A stretch of 43,515 bases of DNA. Origin: Candidatus Thorarchaeota archaeon. GTDB lineage: Archaea; Asgardarchaeota; Thorarchaeia; Thorarchaeales; Thorarchaeaceae. The notes beneath the pieces are model-generated. The model did not search any database and was not told the DNA's origin. It saw only the letters and a list, made by a program, of their open reading frames with translations. Location of the stretch: assembly GCA_003662765.1 (NCBI GenBank), contig QMYR01000002.1, forward strand, positions 1 through 43,515, in the 5' to 3' direction. How positions within the stretch are numbered: the first letter of the stretch is position 1; each line of letters starts with the position of its first letter. Below are positions 1 to 8,682 of this stretch, piece after piece. Both the position numbers and the translations under genes were made by a program.

Positions 1-1
1 A

Positions 2-412
2 TTGACCGAACGACATAGGTTTGAACTGGAACTGGCAAGGTCGACATCAGACATCAGGACCACTCTTGCACTCATACGGACGATTGAGGCTGAGAAGCGT
101 ACCTACCTTGCAGAGCTCAGAACCGGGATTGGCGTGCTTACGGTACCTATGTCCCTAGTTACCATTCTCATTGCAACATCCAGATACTACGATGTGACTG
201 AGGTCTTACCGTTCGTGGTTGGCCTTGCGGTTGGTGTAGTTGTCCTTGTCATTGTGGGCGGCTACCTTGTCTTTCGCTCTCTCTCCCGCCTCCGCCTCAC
301 CGAGAACCTCAAGGAGATCGCCTGTACGACAGCCTCTGATACGCTCGTCATGCGGGAAACCTCGACGGAGAGATGGTCCGACCTGCAGGACGATAATGAT
401 GATGACACATAA
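2..412 (+). CDS. hypothetical membrane protein (two hydrophobic segments); may extend upstream of window
   Basis: ORF from window edge (TTG); hydrophobic stretches VLTVPMSLVTILIA and VVGLAVGVVVLVIVGGYLV. Confidence 0.55.
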   Translation: MTERHRFELELARSTSDIRTTLALIRTIEAEKRTYLAELRTGIGVLTVPMSLVTILIATSRYYDVTEVLPFVVGLAVGVVVLVIVGGYLVFRSLSRLRLTENLKEIACTTASDTLVMRETSTERWSDLQDDNDDDT

Positions 413-489
413 TCGAATGGCGATACGAAGGCCATGACCTGTACGGTCAGAAAGCTTTATCTCCAGCTCGAACGAGAGGCCCCAGCGAT

Positions 490-567
490 GCCCCAGTAGC
501 TTAGCCCGGTCAGATCGCCTCCTTGGTAAGGAGGAGGCCGCGGGTTCAAATCCCGCCTGGGGCTCCA
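490..567 (+). tRNA. tRNA-Thr (anticodon GGT), CCA encoded
   Basis: GCCCCAG...CTGGGGC acceptor stem, anticodon stem CCTCC/GGAGG with loop TTGGTAA, T-arm GCGGGTTCAAATCCCGC, terminal CCA. Confidence 0.95.
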
Positions 568-795
568 TCTCATTCTCAGACGGGCGTGAACAGCAGCTGA
601 GAACTTGGACATTCTCTCGCTGGAAGATTATAGGATCATAGATAGTCGGATTCGGGCTGTATGGATGAAACCTGAGCAACCACACTTGGCCATCTCTCAA
701 CATTCCCAGTGCTGTTGTTGGGCGGACACAGACCTCGTGCCCAATATCGCCCAACCTGCACTCAACAGTCATGAACTGTGCAAGATCTGTTGTGC

Positions 796-1689
796 TTAGA
801 ACAGTTCGTGGAGGGGAATTCTGTACTTGCCAAGTGTGCCGCCGAAGTTACCAGCGGTGATGCGCAGGATACCGGGATACTGGCAGACCGTTTCGATGGC
901 GGTGCGCATGGCAACGCGGACAGCGTCCTCAGAGAGGCCGTTGATGACAATCTCCATGACGAAGTTGCAGTCGCGGGGCACCTCGGTTTCGGGAACGAGT
1001 GTGCGAATTGTGGGACAGTAGCGCTCATTGGTGGAGGCCAAGAGCCCCTTATACTGTGAGGAGGGCTTGGAACCTGAGCCAACGAGGCCACCTGGGAACG
1101 GCGTGTAGGCACCCTCCACATGCTCAATAGCGGCCACAGCGGCCCGCCCGCTGGTCATGCCGACGGCCGAGTCGCGACAGAAGTAGATTATGTTGCCGCC
1201 AGCGACACCCTTCGTGCGCCCGAAGTTCTCCTGGATGACGAATGTACCGCTCATGCGCGGGACAAGCCAGAGTATTCGTCCGCCGATGGGGCCCTTCTTG
1301 ACTTGGAAGCCATCGCCGAACATGGCAATCTTCCTCCCGACAGGGTATGTTTCCTTGGGATTGGGAGTGTCATCGTATGCACAGGCTGTGGGGCTTGTGA
1401 GGACACACTGGCTTATCCGCGCGAGTAGCTGTTCTTCCAGTGCACTCTTCTTCGCGGTTGCAAATATCACCCTGGCACCGGGACGACCGTCCGGGGTTTC
1501 TTCCGGTGTGAGGACAGACTCGATGCCAGCCTCAGCAGGCGACATGATTATCGATGTGCCGAATCCCGTGGCCTCTTGAGCCGTGACGCGTGCCCACTCC
1601 TCGTCACAGGCCGTGATGATTGTCCGGTTCATGTGCATAGAGAAGGCCTCTGCGAATGTGTCGTCGATGGGCACGTCGTTGATTCGCAT
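796..1689 (-). CDS. ftr: formylmethanofuran:tetrahydromethanopterin formyltransferase
   Basis: MRINDVPIDDTFAEAFSMHMNRTIITA...EEWARVTAQEATGFGTSIIMSPAEAGIE matches Ftr; internal ATG preferred over track start. Confidence 0.95.
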   Translation of the reverse strand: MRINDVPIDDTFAEAFSMHMNRTIITACDEEWARVTAQEATGFGTSIIMSPAEAGIESVLTPEETPDGRPGARVIFATAKKSALEEQLLARISQCVLTSPTACAYDDTPNPKETYPVGRKIAMFGDGFQVKKGPIGGRILWLVPRMSGTFVIQENFGRTKGVAGGNIIYFCRDSAVGMTSGRAAVAAIEHVEGAYTPFPGGLVGSGSKPSSQYKGLLASTNERYCPTIRTLVPETEVPRDCNFVMEIVINGLSEDAVRVAMRTAIETVCQYPGILRITAGNFGGTLGKYRIPLHELF

Positions 1690-1799
1690 GTGGATTCCTC
1701 CGAACAGAGTGTGGAGGCTCCACCTTTTCATCGTTGTCATCAGAGGTCAGAGGCTTTATCAGACAATGGGGTGCCTCGTGGTGGCAAGAGGAGCATAAC

Positions 1800-2663
1800 A
1801 TGACCGTCCGCCTCATGTTGATGGAGAAACCTGACATCCCCATTGAGGCAGAGGTGATCAGACCTGATGCCTTTGCAGGCAGAACCATCACCGAGATAGA
1901 GCAGCTCCCAGTGTATCAGGGTAACAGGACATACCCTCTCTCCGAGTTCTTCGAGGTGAGAGGAAGGGCAGGGGCTCATCTCACAGACACCGCCATAGAG
2001 ATTGAAGGCGACTTGAGAAACGTGAAGATGATTGGCCGAGGGATGACGGGAGGGAGAATAGTTATCCATGGTGATGTAGGTATGTATCTTGGGGCAGAGA
2101 TGAGGGGTGGAAGAATCCGTGTGATGGGGTCTGTCGGTTCGTGGGCGGCCGCTGAGATGAGAGGTGGAAACATCCAGATTGAGGGCAATGCTGGCGACTA
2201 CCTTTGTGCAGGCCTGAGAGGAAGTATAGAAGGAATGAAAGGCGGGCGCGTATACGTGGCAGGGGATGCTGGTCGGGAGATGGCATCTCACATGCGCAAG
2301 GGCTTCATAGCCGTCCGAGGTGACGTGGGCGAACTTGCGGCAGCGAGAATGCAAGGTGGGACCATCATTGTCTGTGGAGAGATGGGGCCTCGTGCTGGAG
2401 TTGAGGCTGTGAGGGGAATGATGATAGTACTGGGCCGGCTGGGCTCTGTACTGCCAACGTTCAGATACAGCGGGACTGCTGAGCGGGAGTTCGTGGGATA
2501 CTATCTCCGCTACCTCACGTCGCGCAGGCCAGACTTCCTCGAGCTGCCGAATCCTTCCGCCAAGTGGATAAAGCTACAAGGCGACTTTGCAGAGGATCAT
2601 CCTTACGCTGAGATATACGCATGGGCCGAAGACAATGAGCACCTTGTCACAATGGAGGACTGA
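1800..2663 (+). CDS. fwdC: formylmethanofuran dehydrogenase subunit C
   Basis: repeated GGxIxIxGDxGxxxGxxMRGG beta-helix repeats (GltB C-terminal-like), typical FwdC/FmdC. Confidence 0.92.
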   Translation: MTVRLMLMEKPDIPIEAEVIRPDAFAGRTITEIEQLPVYQGNRTYPLSEFFEVRGRAGAHLTDTAIEIEGDLRNVKMIGRGMTGGRIVIHGDVGMYLGAEMRGGRIRVMGSVGSWAAAEMRGGNIQIEGNAGDYLCAGLRGSIEGMKGGRVYVAGDAGREMASHMRKGFIAVRGDVGELAAARMQGGTIIVCGEMGPRAGVEAVRGMMIVLGRLGSVLPTFRYSGTAEREFVGYYLRYLTSRRPDFLELPNPSAKWIKLQGDFAEDHPYAEIYAWAEDNEHLVTMED

Positions 2664-3631
2664 TGATGGACAGCATCAGCGTCAACAGGCAGGCCATGGG
2701 AATCGTGGAGGACATCATCGACAGGAGCGAGCGTCTGGGCTGTGTCGTTAGAGAGCTTGCCAACGGAACAACCATCATTGACGCTGGCGTAGAGTGCGAG
2801 GGATCAATGGAGCTGGGTCGGTTGGTTGGGGAGGTCTGTCTTGGCGGACTTGGCGTGGTCAGACTGACAGAGATGCATGTCGAGGATCTAACATTGCCAG
2901 CAGTGGTCGTGAGCACCCGTAATCCGGCAATCGCGACGCTTGGATCGCAATATGCAGGCTGGTCACTCAAGGTCGACGACTTCTCTGCAATGGCTTCGGG
3001 CCCCGCAAGAGCACTGGCCCGCGTGGAGAGCAGGTTGTTTGAAGAGCTTGATTACGAGGACACGTACGAGAGGGGGGTGATTGTCTTGGAAACGTCAATG
3101 ATACCATCTGAAGCCGTCACAGGGACAATAGCAGAGAAGTGCGGAATCTCAGCTTCAGACCTCTATTGTGTTGTTGTCCCTACTGCAAGTATCGCAGGGT
3201 CAGTTCAAATCGCATCGCGAATCGTTGAGGTAGCAGTCCACAAGCTTCACGTCTTGGGATTCTCACCGTCCAAGATACGAAGTGGGCAGGGAGTGGCACC
3301 GGTGGCACCGGTGGCGAAGAATGACATGCGGGCAATGGGTGTGACGAACGACTGCATTCTGTACGGAGGAAGGGTTGTGCTCTCAGTTCTGCCCGACGAA
3401 ACCGACAATTTGGCAGAGCTCGTGAAGAAGTGTCCGGCATCCGCATCAGAACAGTACGGATTGCCCTTCTATGACCTGTTCAAGTTGAAAGGATTCGACT
3501 TCTACAAGGTGGACCCATTGTTGTTCAGTCCGGCGGAGATCACACTGGTAAACATCACATCTCAAGCGGGCCATAAAGCAGGAGCACTCAACGTGGAAGT
3601 ATTGAAACACTCGCTGGAGTCGTGCAGCTAA
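2663..3631 (+). CDS. mch: methenyltetrahydromethanopterin cyclohydrolase
   Basis: SVNRQAMGIVEDIIDRSERLGC...TIIDAGVECEGSMELGRLVGEVCLGGLGVV; overlaps fwdC stop. Confidence 0.94.
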   Translation: MMDSISVNRQAMGIVEDIIDRSERLGCVVRELANGTTIIDAGVECEGSMELGRLVGEVCLGGLGVVRLTEMHVEDLTLPAVVVSTRNPAIATLGSQYAGWSLKVDDFSAMASGPARALARVESRLFEELDYEDTYERGVIVLETSMIPSEAVTGTIAEKCGISASDLYCVVVPTASIAGSVQIASRIVEVAVHKLHVLGFSPSKIRSGQGVAPVAPVAKNDMRAMGVTNDCILYGGRVVLSVLPDETDNLAELVKKCPASASEQYGLPFYDLFKLKGFDFYKVDPLLFSPAEITLVNITSQAGHKAGALNVEVLKHSLESCS

Positions 3632-3674
3632 TAATCTCGAAGATACATGAAGAGAGCATCCAGGAGGTTCAAGG

Positions 3675-3953
3675 ATGACTGTGAGAGTCAAGTTCAGAGG
3701 GCCACTCGCCATTAGTATGGAACAACCAATCATCGAGGTGGATGCAGAGGGCGAAATGAGGCTGGGAGGGGTCCTCTTGCGAGCCATTGAGTCGCATCAG
3801 CAGGTGAGAGAGCACTGGTCGAATCCCGGGGACATCGAACGTGAGGCCTTAGTACTTGTGAATGGTATTGATAGTGCACTTCTGGGAGGACTTGATGCTA
3901 CCGTCCGAGATGGTGATACGGTAGAAATACTCCCACTCGTGCACGGAGGCTAG
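3675..3953 (+). CDS. ubiquitin-like/MoaD-ThiS family small protein with C-terminal GG
   Basis: 92 aa; ends ...VRDGDTVEILPLVHGG*; beta-grasp-like pattern. Confidence 0.75.
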   Translation: MTVRVKFRGPLAISMEQPIIEVDAEGEMRLGGVLLRAIESHQQVREHWSNPGDIEREALVLVNGIDSALLGGLDATVRDGDTVEILPLVHGG

Positions 3954-4474
3954 ACCAACCTTGCACCTGCGTGCAGACCCCGAGTATTCATCTCAATGGT
4001 CTTCTCAGGAACAAGGTCACGCAGCGCGGCTTCAAGTGCATCCAGTGTGATTATTCCAGACTTCTTAGCAAGTGCACCAAGCATGATCATGTTGGAAGTC
4101 ATTCGTGCACCTAGTTCATCGGCGGTACGCATGGCGGGGACAGAAATAACTTCGAAGTTACCTGGAACATCGCTCTGGACGAGGTCTGGGTCTATGATTA
4201 TCACGCTGCCGTCCTTCGCACCGGAGAGGTACATGTCGAGCGCCTTCTGTGACATGAAGATACTATAGTCAGCCTTGATGACCTTCGGGTAGCGGATGGT
4301 TTCATCGCTGATTATCACCTCGCTCTTGGCTGCTGTGCCACGTGCCTCCGAGCCATAACTCTGCGTTTGCACTGCATCCATGCCGCCATACACCACTGCA
4401 GCGTGACCTAGTACCACGCCTGCAAGCACGACACCCATCCCTCCTGTTCCTGCGATTCTAACCTCTGTTCGCAT
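3950..4474 (-). CDS. 2-oxoacid:ferredoxin oxidoreductase, gamma subunit (KorC-like)
   Basis: MRTEVRIAGTGGMGVVLAGVVLGHAAV...QTQSYGSEARGTAAKSEVIIS. Confidence 0.9.
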   Translation of the reverse strand: MRTEVRIAGTGGMGVVLAGVVLGHAAVVYGGMDAVQTQSYGSEARGTAAKSEVIISDETIRYPKVIKADYSIFMSQKALDMYLSGAKDGSVIIIDPDLVQSDVPGNFEVISVPAMRTADELGARMTSNMIMLGALAKKSGIITLDALEAALRDLVPEKTIEMNTRGLHAGARLV

Positions 4475-4484
4475 CGATGTCACC

Positions 4485-5309
4485 TCATCTCGGGAGCCGA
4501 CCCAGTGCCTCCAACAGGCTTGGGTCCTCACGGTCAGCAAACTCCCCCAGATCTTGGCCAAGTTTTGTCGGGACCGCCTGTTCGACTGTGGCACCTCTCT
4601 TGCGCACGGGCAGTTTCTTGAACCATTTCAGCATCTCAGGTGCAGATCCGGCACCAGTCCGCCGACCGTAGGCAGTGGGGCACTGGCTCAGTATCTCCAC
4701 GAATGAGAAGCCCTTGCGTTGAAGTGCCTTCTTGATTGCTCGTGATGCTTGGATAGGATGTGCCGTGGTCCAGCGTGCAACATAGTTAGCACCCGCGGCA
4801 GCCACAAGTCTTGCGAGATCGAACGGCCTCTCGGGATTGCCGTACGGTGATGTGGTGGTTCTATCACCGGTGAAGGTCGTGGGAGCCACCTGCCCGCCAG
4901 TCATCCCGTAGATGAAGTTTGTAGAACAGATTACCGTCATGTCCACATTCCTGCGGGCCGCATGAATCAGATGGTTCCCGCCAATCGCTGCAAGGTCGCC
5001 ATCACCACTTATCACAACGACTTCAAGCTCGGGTCGCGCGAGCTTCAGGCCCGTGGCAAACGCGATTGCCCGGCCATGAGTTGTGTGAAGTGTGTCAGCC
5101 TTGAAATGAGGGGAGGGAATCCACGCGCCACAGCCAATGCCTGAAACAAACGCGAAGCCGCTGAGATCCTTGTGACCAAGATCGCGAACTGCCTTTAGGA
5201 ATGCATTAGTGATAATGCCATTGCCGCAACCGGGACAAAACGGAGTGGGAAGGGCCTCCTCACGTAGATAATGTCTGGAGAAGTGAACGTCGGTGTCTAT
5301 CAAGGGCAC
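4485..5309 (-). CDS. 2-oxoacid:ferredoxin oxidoreductase, beta subunit (KorB-like, TPP-binding)
   Basis: FCPGCGNGII...HTTHGRAIAFATGLKLARPELEVVVISGDGDLAAIGGNHLIHAARRN. Confidence 0.93.
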   Translation of the reverse strand: MPLIDTDVHFSRHYLREEALPTPFCPGCGNGIITNAFLKAVRDLGHKDLSGFAFVSGIGCGAWIPSPHFKADTLHTTHGRAIAFATGLKLARPELEVVVISGDGDLAAIGGNHLIHAARRNVDMTVICSTNFIYGMTGGQVAPTTFTGDRTTTSPYGNPERPFDLARLVAAAGANYVARWTTAHPIQASRAIKKALQRKGFSFVEILSQCPTAYGRRTGAGSAPEMLKWFKKLPVRKRGATVEQAVPTKLGQDLGEFADREDPSLLEALGRLPR

Positions 5310-5493
5310 ACCTCACTGTGTCGGCCTGCACGCAGTATGGAGTGTGTTATTAACTGTTCTCAGGCGGCAACATCTTAAAGTGCAAGTTCAATTCATCAGA
5401 ATGAGGACAGCACGCACAAGCTGCATGGCTATCCTTTTAAGACTGCCAACGGCGGGCGTGCCGCAGTCACAGTTATCTTAGTGGTGAATATGG

Positions 5494-5925
5494 ATGTCGG
5501 AAGTCGCAGCAACAAGAGCGTTCAATAGAGAGATTGCATCCGTGATTGGTGCCACCGTTAGTGTCGTGACCAACACGGGAAAGAGCTATACTGGTACGTT
5601 GAAGGGTGTAGATCAGAACACCCTGACTGTGGTCCTTGCAGATGTGACCACCGACGATGATACCCGGATTCCTCGTATCTTCATCTACGGCAGCAGCATC
5701 GTTTCATTCTCGGTGACCGAGAAGGAGATCAGTCTGGAGGGCCTTGCAAAAGAGCTTGAGAAGGTCTTCCCGCCGGGTGGGGTCAGATACTTCCCCGATA
5801 CGGGAGTAATAGTTGTCATGAATAAGATTCGCGTGACCCCAGAGGGTGTAGATGGCTCGGGACCTCTATACGAGCGTGTCGCTGCCATCGCGAGAGAATG
5901 GATGGAGCAGCACGGACTCGAGTGA
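5494..5925 (+). CDS. Sm-like (LSm) protein with C-terminal extension
   Basis: N-terminal Sm fold (VIGATVSVVTNTGKSYTGTLKGVDQNTLTVVLADV...RIFIYGSSIVSFSV) plus ~65 aa C-terminal domain. Confidence 0.8.
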   Translation: MSEVAATRAFNREIASVIGATVSVVTNTGKSYTGTLKGVDQNTLTVVLADVTTDDDTRIPRIFIYGSSIVSFSVTEKEISLEGLAKELEKVFPPGGVRYFPDTGVIVVMNKIRVTPEGVDGSGPLYERVAAIAREWMEQHGLE

Positions 5926-6044
5926 CATGGATACGAGTGATTGAGCACACCTGAGTTCTAGAAGGACAGTCGATAGTAGGCGTGTTGCTGCGACAACCCA
6001 ACTGCACAATGGCTGACGAGTACGCACACCTTCTAGCTAAGCGT

Positions 6045-7331
6045 TCACTCTATCAGACGCCGGATGCCTAGCTCGTCCAAGCTACGCTTCGGAGAATCCT
6101 CTCTAGCTCCTGATGTCGAGGGACGAGGGGCACGTGGTATCGGAAGAAGCCTGTCCTCCCACGAACGGCGAGAACTCATTGGAAACTTTCCAATGCTCCG
6201 CAGATCTGCACGAATCTTCCGCGGGTCGAGCGCGCCCGCGGAACTACTTGTACCGGTCAATAGGCCAAGCTCACTCAATCTCCTACGACCAGGGGTAACA
6301 GATGCCTTCTTGTCATCCTTCGATCGCGGCAAGAGCTGAGGGCTCTTCACCCCGGTCAGAATCAGCATTACACGAAGAACGCCACTCAGCCGCGGGTCCA
6401 CCCGTGCCCCCCATATCACTTGAGCGTCGGAACTCATCTTCTCGGAAACAAGCTCACCGACGCGATTCGCCTCCGCAAGGGACATGTCGGGGCCGCCTGT
6501 GATATGGATTAGTGCGCCAGTGGCTCCTGCCCATTCCACCTCAAGCAGAGGGCTCTCAAGAGCATTTCTTATTGCCTCTTCTGCACGGTTCTCGCCCGAG
6601 GCCTCACCCACGCCTACAAGAGCGACACCACCGTTACAAATGATTGATCGTACATCAGCATAATCGAGATTGATCAGGCTAGGGAGGGTGATTGTTTCGG
6701 TGATGCCCTTGACCATTCCCGCGAGTACCTCATCAGCGATTCCGAAGGCCTCCTCGAGTGGAAGGTCTGGGACAAGTTCCATTAGCTTCTGATTGTCAAT
6801 TACCACGACCGTGTCAGCATACTCCTGCAGTTTCGCAAGACCAGCCTTCGCCTTGTCAATGCGTGTACGTTCAAGATTGAAGGGCATTGTCACTACGCCC
6901 ACGACTATGGCATCATTCTTCTTGGCAATCTCGGCGACGATTGGCGCGCTTCCCGTGCCAGTGCCACCACCCATTCCACATGCAATGAACACAAGGTCAG
7001 CATCTCTGATCATCTCTGCAATCTGCTGGGCGGACTCCTCAGCAGCGGCTTGACCAACATGCGGGTACCCACCAGCACCAAGACCTCGTGTTATCCGCTC
7101 ACCAATCAGGAGTTTTCTGTGGGCAGGTGTGACAGCAAGATGCTGACGATCAGTATTGATTGCGATACACTCCGCACCTTGAACGCCTATAGTCATGAGC
7201 CTGCGAATCGTGTTGTTTCCGCCGCCACCGCAGCCCACGACAACTATCCTTGCCTGCCCAACATCTCGTGTTGTCGTCGATGAACGTTCAAGTCTGCTGT
7301 GTTCTCTGGCTGACTCTATGAAAGACCTCAT
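6045..7331 (-). CDS. ftsZ: cell division protein FtsZ
   Basis: IVVVGCGGGGNNTIRRL, AINTDRQHL, GMGGGTGTGSAP tubulin signature, NLDYADVRSI. Confidence 0.98.
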   Translation of the reverse strand: MRSFIESAREHSRLERSSTTTRDVGQARIVVVGCGGGGNNTIRRLMTIGVQGAECIAINTDRQHLAVTPAHRKLLIGERITRGLGAGGYPHVGQAAAEESAQQIAEMIRDADLVFIACGMGGGTGTGSAPIVAEIAKKNDAIVVGVVTMPFNLERTRIDKAKAGLAKLQEYADTVVVIDNQKLMELVPDLPLEEAFGIADEVLAGMVKGITETITLPSLINLDYADVRSIICNGGVALVGVGEASGENRAEEAIRNALESPLLEVEWAGATGALIHITGGPDMSLAEANRVGELVSEKMSSDAQVIWGARVDPRLSGVLRVMLILTGVKSPQLLPRSKDDKKASVTPGRRRLSELGLLTGTSSSAGALDPRKIRADLRSIGKFPMSSRRSWEDRLLPIPRAPRPSTSGAREDSPKRSLDELGIRRLIE

Positions 7332-7513
7332 GGTGCTTTGCCCTCACCAATCTTCACCGTTTCAAGTCCGCTGCGCTCCCAGAGCTCCCTCTTGAGAAGA
7401 TCGCGAATGGCAATCCTAATCGTTTCCGAGCGGTTCGGGTAGTGCCCTTCACGCACGAGACGCTCGATGTCGTCCACTATCTTCTCAGGCAGATGTACAG
7501 CAATCAGACGCAT
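7328..7513 (-). CDS. ribbon-helix-helix transcriptional regulator (CdrS-like)
   Basis: MRLIAVHLPEKIVDDIERLVREGHYPNRSETIRIAIRDLLKREL; ATGA overlap with ftsZ start. Confidence 0.85.
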   Translation of the reverse strand: MRLIAVHLPEKIVDDIERLVREGHYPNRSETIRIAIRDLLKRELWERSGLETVKIGEGKAP

Positions 7514-7672
7514 TGGAAGTCCTCGAACAGAACTTATCCGATGCACCATTTGGACGTGTGTAATACCACCGTGCTGTGATTCCAGACAGATGTGTTGAGG
7601 GATGTGGCGTAACTAGAGCAGGGAAAAGAGAGAGGAGGAAGAGAACGAAAGTTCTCTTCTTGATTACTTTGC

Positions 7673-8395
7673 CTACCTGGTCTTTCTGCCAGTTCGGCGG
7701 GCTGCAATGTTTCCGACCTTGCGGCCAGGTGGCGCATGGCGGCTCACTGTCGTGGGTCGGCCAGGCGACTGATGAGAACCACCGCCGTGCGGGTGAGAAC
7801 ATGCGTTCATAGCAGTACCACGGACCACAGGCCATTTTCGGGCCTTCGGGCGGGTATGATGCCAGACCGCACCTGCCTTCAAGAACGGCTTCTCGGGTCG
7901 ACCTCCTCCGGCCACAATTCCGATTGTAGCCCTGCAGCGCGGGCTGAAGGCCTTCTGACGACCGCTGGGTAGCCTCACAATAGCCTTTGACTTGTCAATC
8001 GAAACTATTGTCGCCGCCAGACCTGAGGCCCGAACAAACTTCCCGCCATCGCCAGGAGAACCCTCAATATTGAAAATCGGGGTACCCTCGGGAATGTGTT
8101 CCAACATGAGGGTGTTGCCGTTGGCGAGCGCAGCGTCGGGACCGCACTCAACTGTCTGACCCACCTGAATGCCCTCGGGAGCGACCATATAGTGCAGTTT
8201 CTTCTCGCCCTCGTACTTAATCTCAGCCAGAGGCGCACCTCGACCGGGCTCATGATACAGGGCGACCACCTTGCCGACATAGGTCTTGTCGGGTGCCCAC
8301 TTGGGGTGCCTGACGGGGGCGATTCGCAAATGGCTGCGGTTGCGCCACTGGGTGGTTCCGCGCCCCTTTCTCTGAACTAGAATTCTTCTGCCCAT
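7673..8395 (-). CDS. rpl2: 50S ribosomal protein uL2
   Basis: MGRRILVQRKGRGTTQWRNRSH...HPHGGGSHQSPGRPTTVSRHAPPGRKVGNIAARRTGR. Confidence 0.98.
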   Translation of the reverse strand: MGRRILVQRKGRGTTQWRNRSHLRIAPVRHPKWAPDKTYVGKVVALYHEPGRGAPLAEIKYEGEKKLHYMVAPEGIQVGQTVECGPDAALANGNTLMLEHIPEGTPIFNIEGSPGDGGKFVRASGLAATIVSIDKSKAIVRLPSGRQKAFSPRCRATIGIVAGGGRPEKPFLKAGAVWHHTRPKARKWPVVRGTAMNACSHPHGGGSHQSPGRPTTVSRHAPPGRKVGNIAARRTGRKTR

Positions 8396-8407
8396 TCCTG
8401 CACCTCC

Positions 8408-8674
8408 TTAGAATATGCCCAGCTGGGTCGCGACATCAGCGGCACTGTATTCCGGTGCCAGTCGCACAAACGCCTTCTTTCTCCCATCTGGAAGGATGAG
8501 AGTATTGACTTTCTCCACCACCACATCGTAGAGCGTTTCCACGGCCCACTTGATAGTGTTCTTGTTCGCATCACGGGCGACGAAGAATGTGAGCTTGTTC
8601 TCGTTGTCCACCGCGTCGAGGCTGGCCTCAGTGACAACAGGTCCAAGAACGATTAGATTCGGATCTCTCATCAC
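8408..8674 (-). CDS. rpl23: 50S ribosomal protein uL23
   Basis: PVVTEASLDAVDNENKLTFFVARDANKNTIKWAVETLYDVVVEKVNTLILPDGRKKAFVRL. Confidence 0.95.
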   Translation of the reverse strand: MMRDPNLIVLGPVVTEASLDAVDNENKLTFFVARDANKNTIKWAVETLYDVVVEKVNTLILPDGRKKAFVRLAPEYSAADVATQLGIF

Positions 8675-8682
8675 ATTTCACC

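Noticed and set aside
206-772. 188-aa minus-strand ORF across the tRNA-Thr region
   Set aside because: It reads antisense through the membrane-protein CDS and the tRNA; no recognisable family; spurious.
1740-2354. 204-aa minus-strand ORF opposite fwdC
   Set aside because: Antisense to a clear FwdC beta-helix CDS; Cys/His-rich composition is a mirror artefact of the Gly-rich repeats.
6009-6071. Tiny plus ORF MADEYAHLLAKRSLYQTPDA* overlapping the ftsZ 3' end
   Set aside because: Only 20 aa, overlaps ftsZ antisense, no supporting homology.
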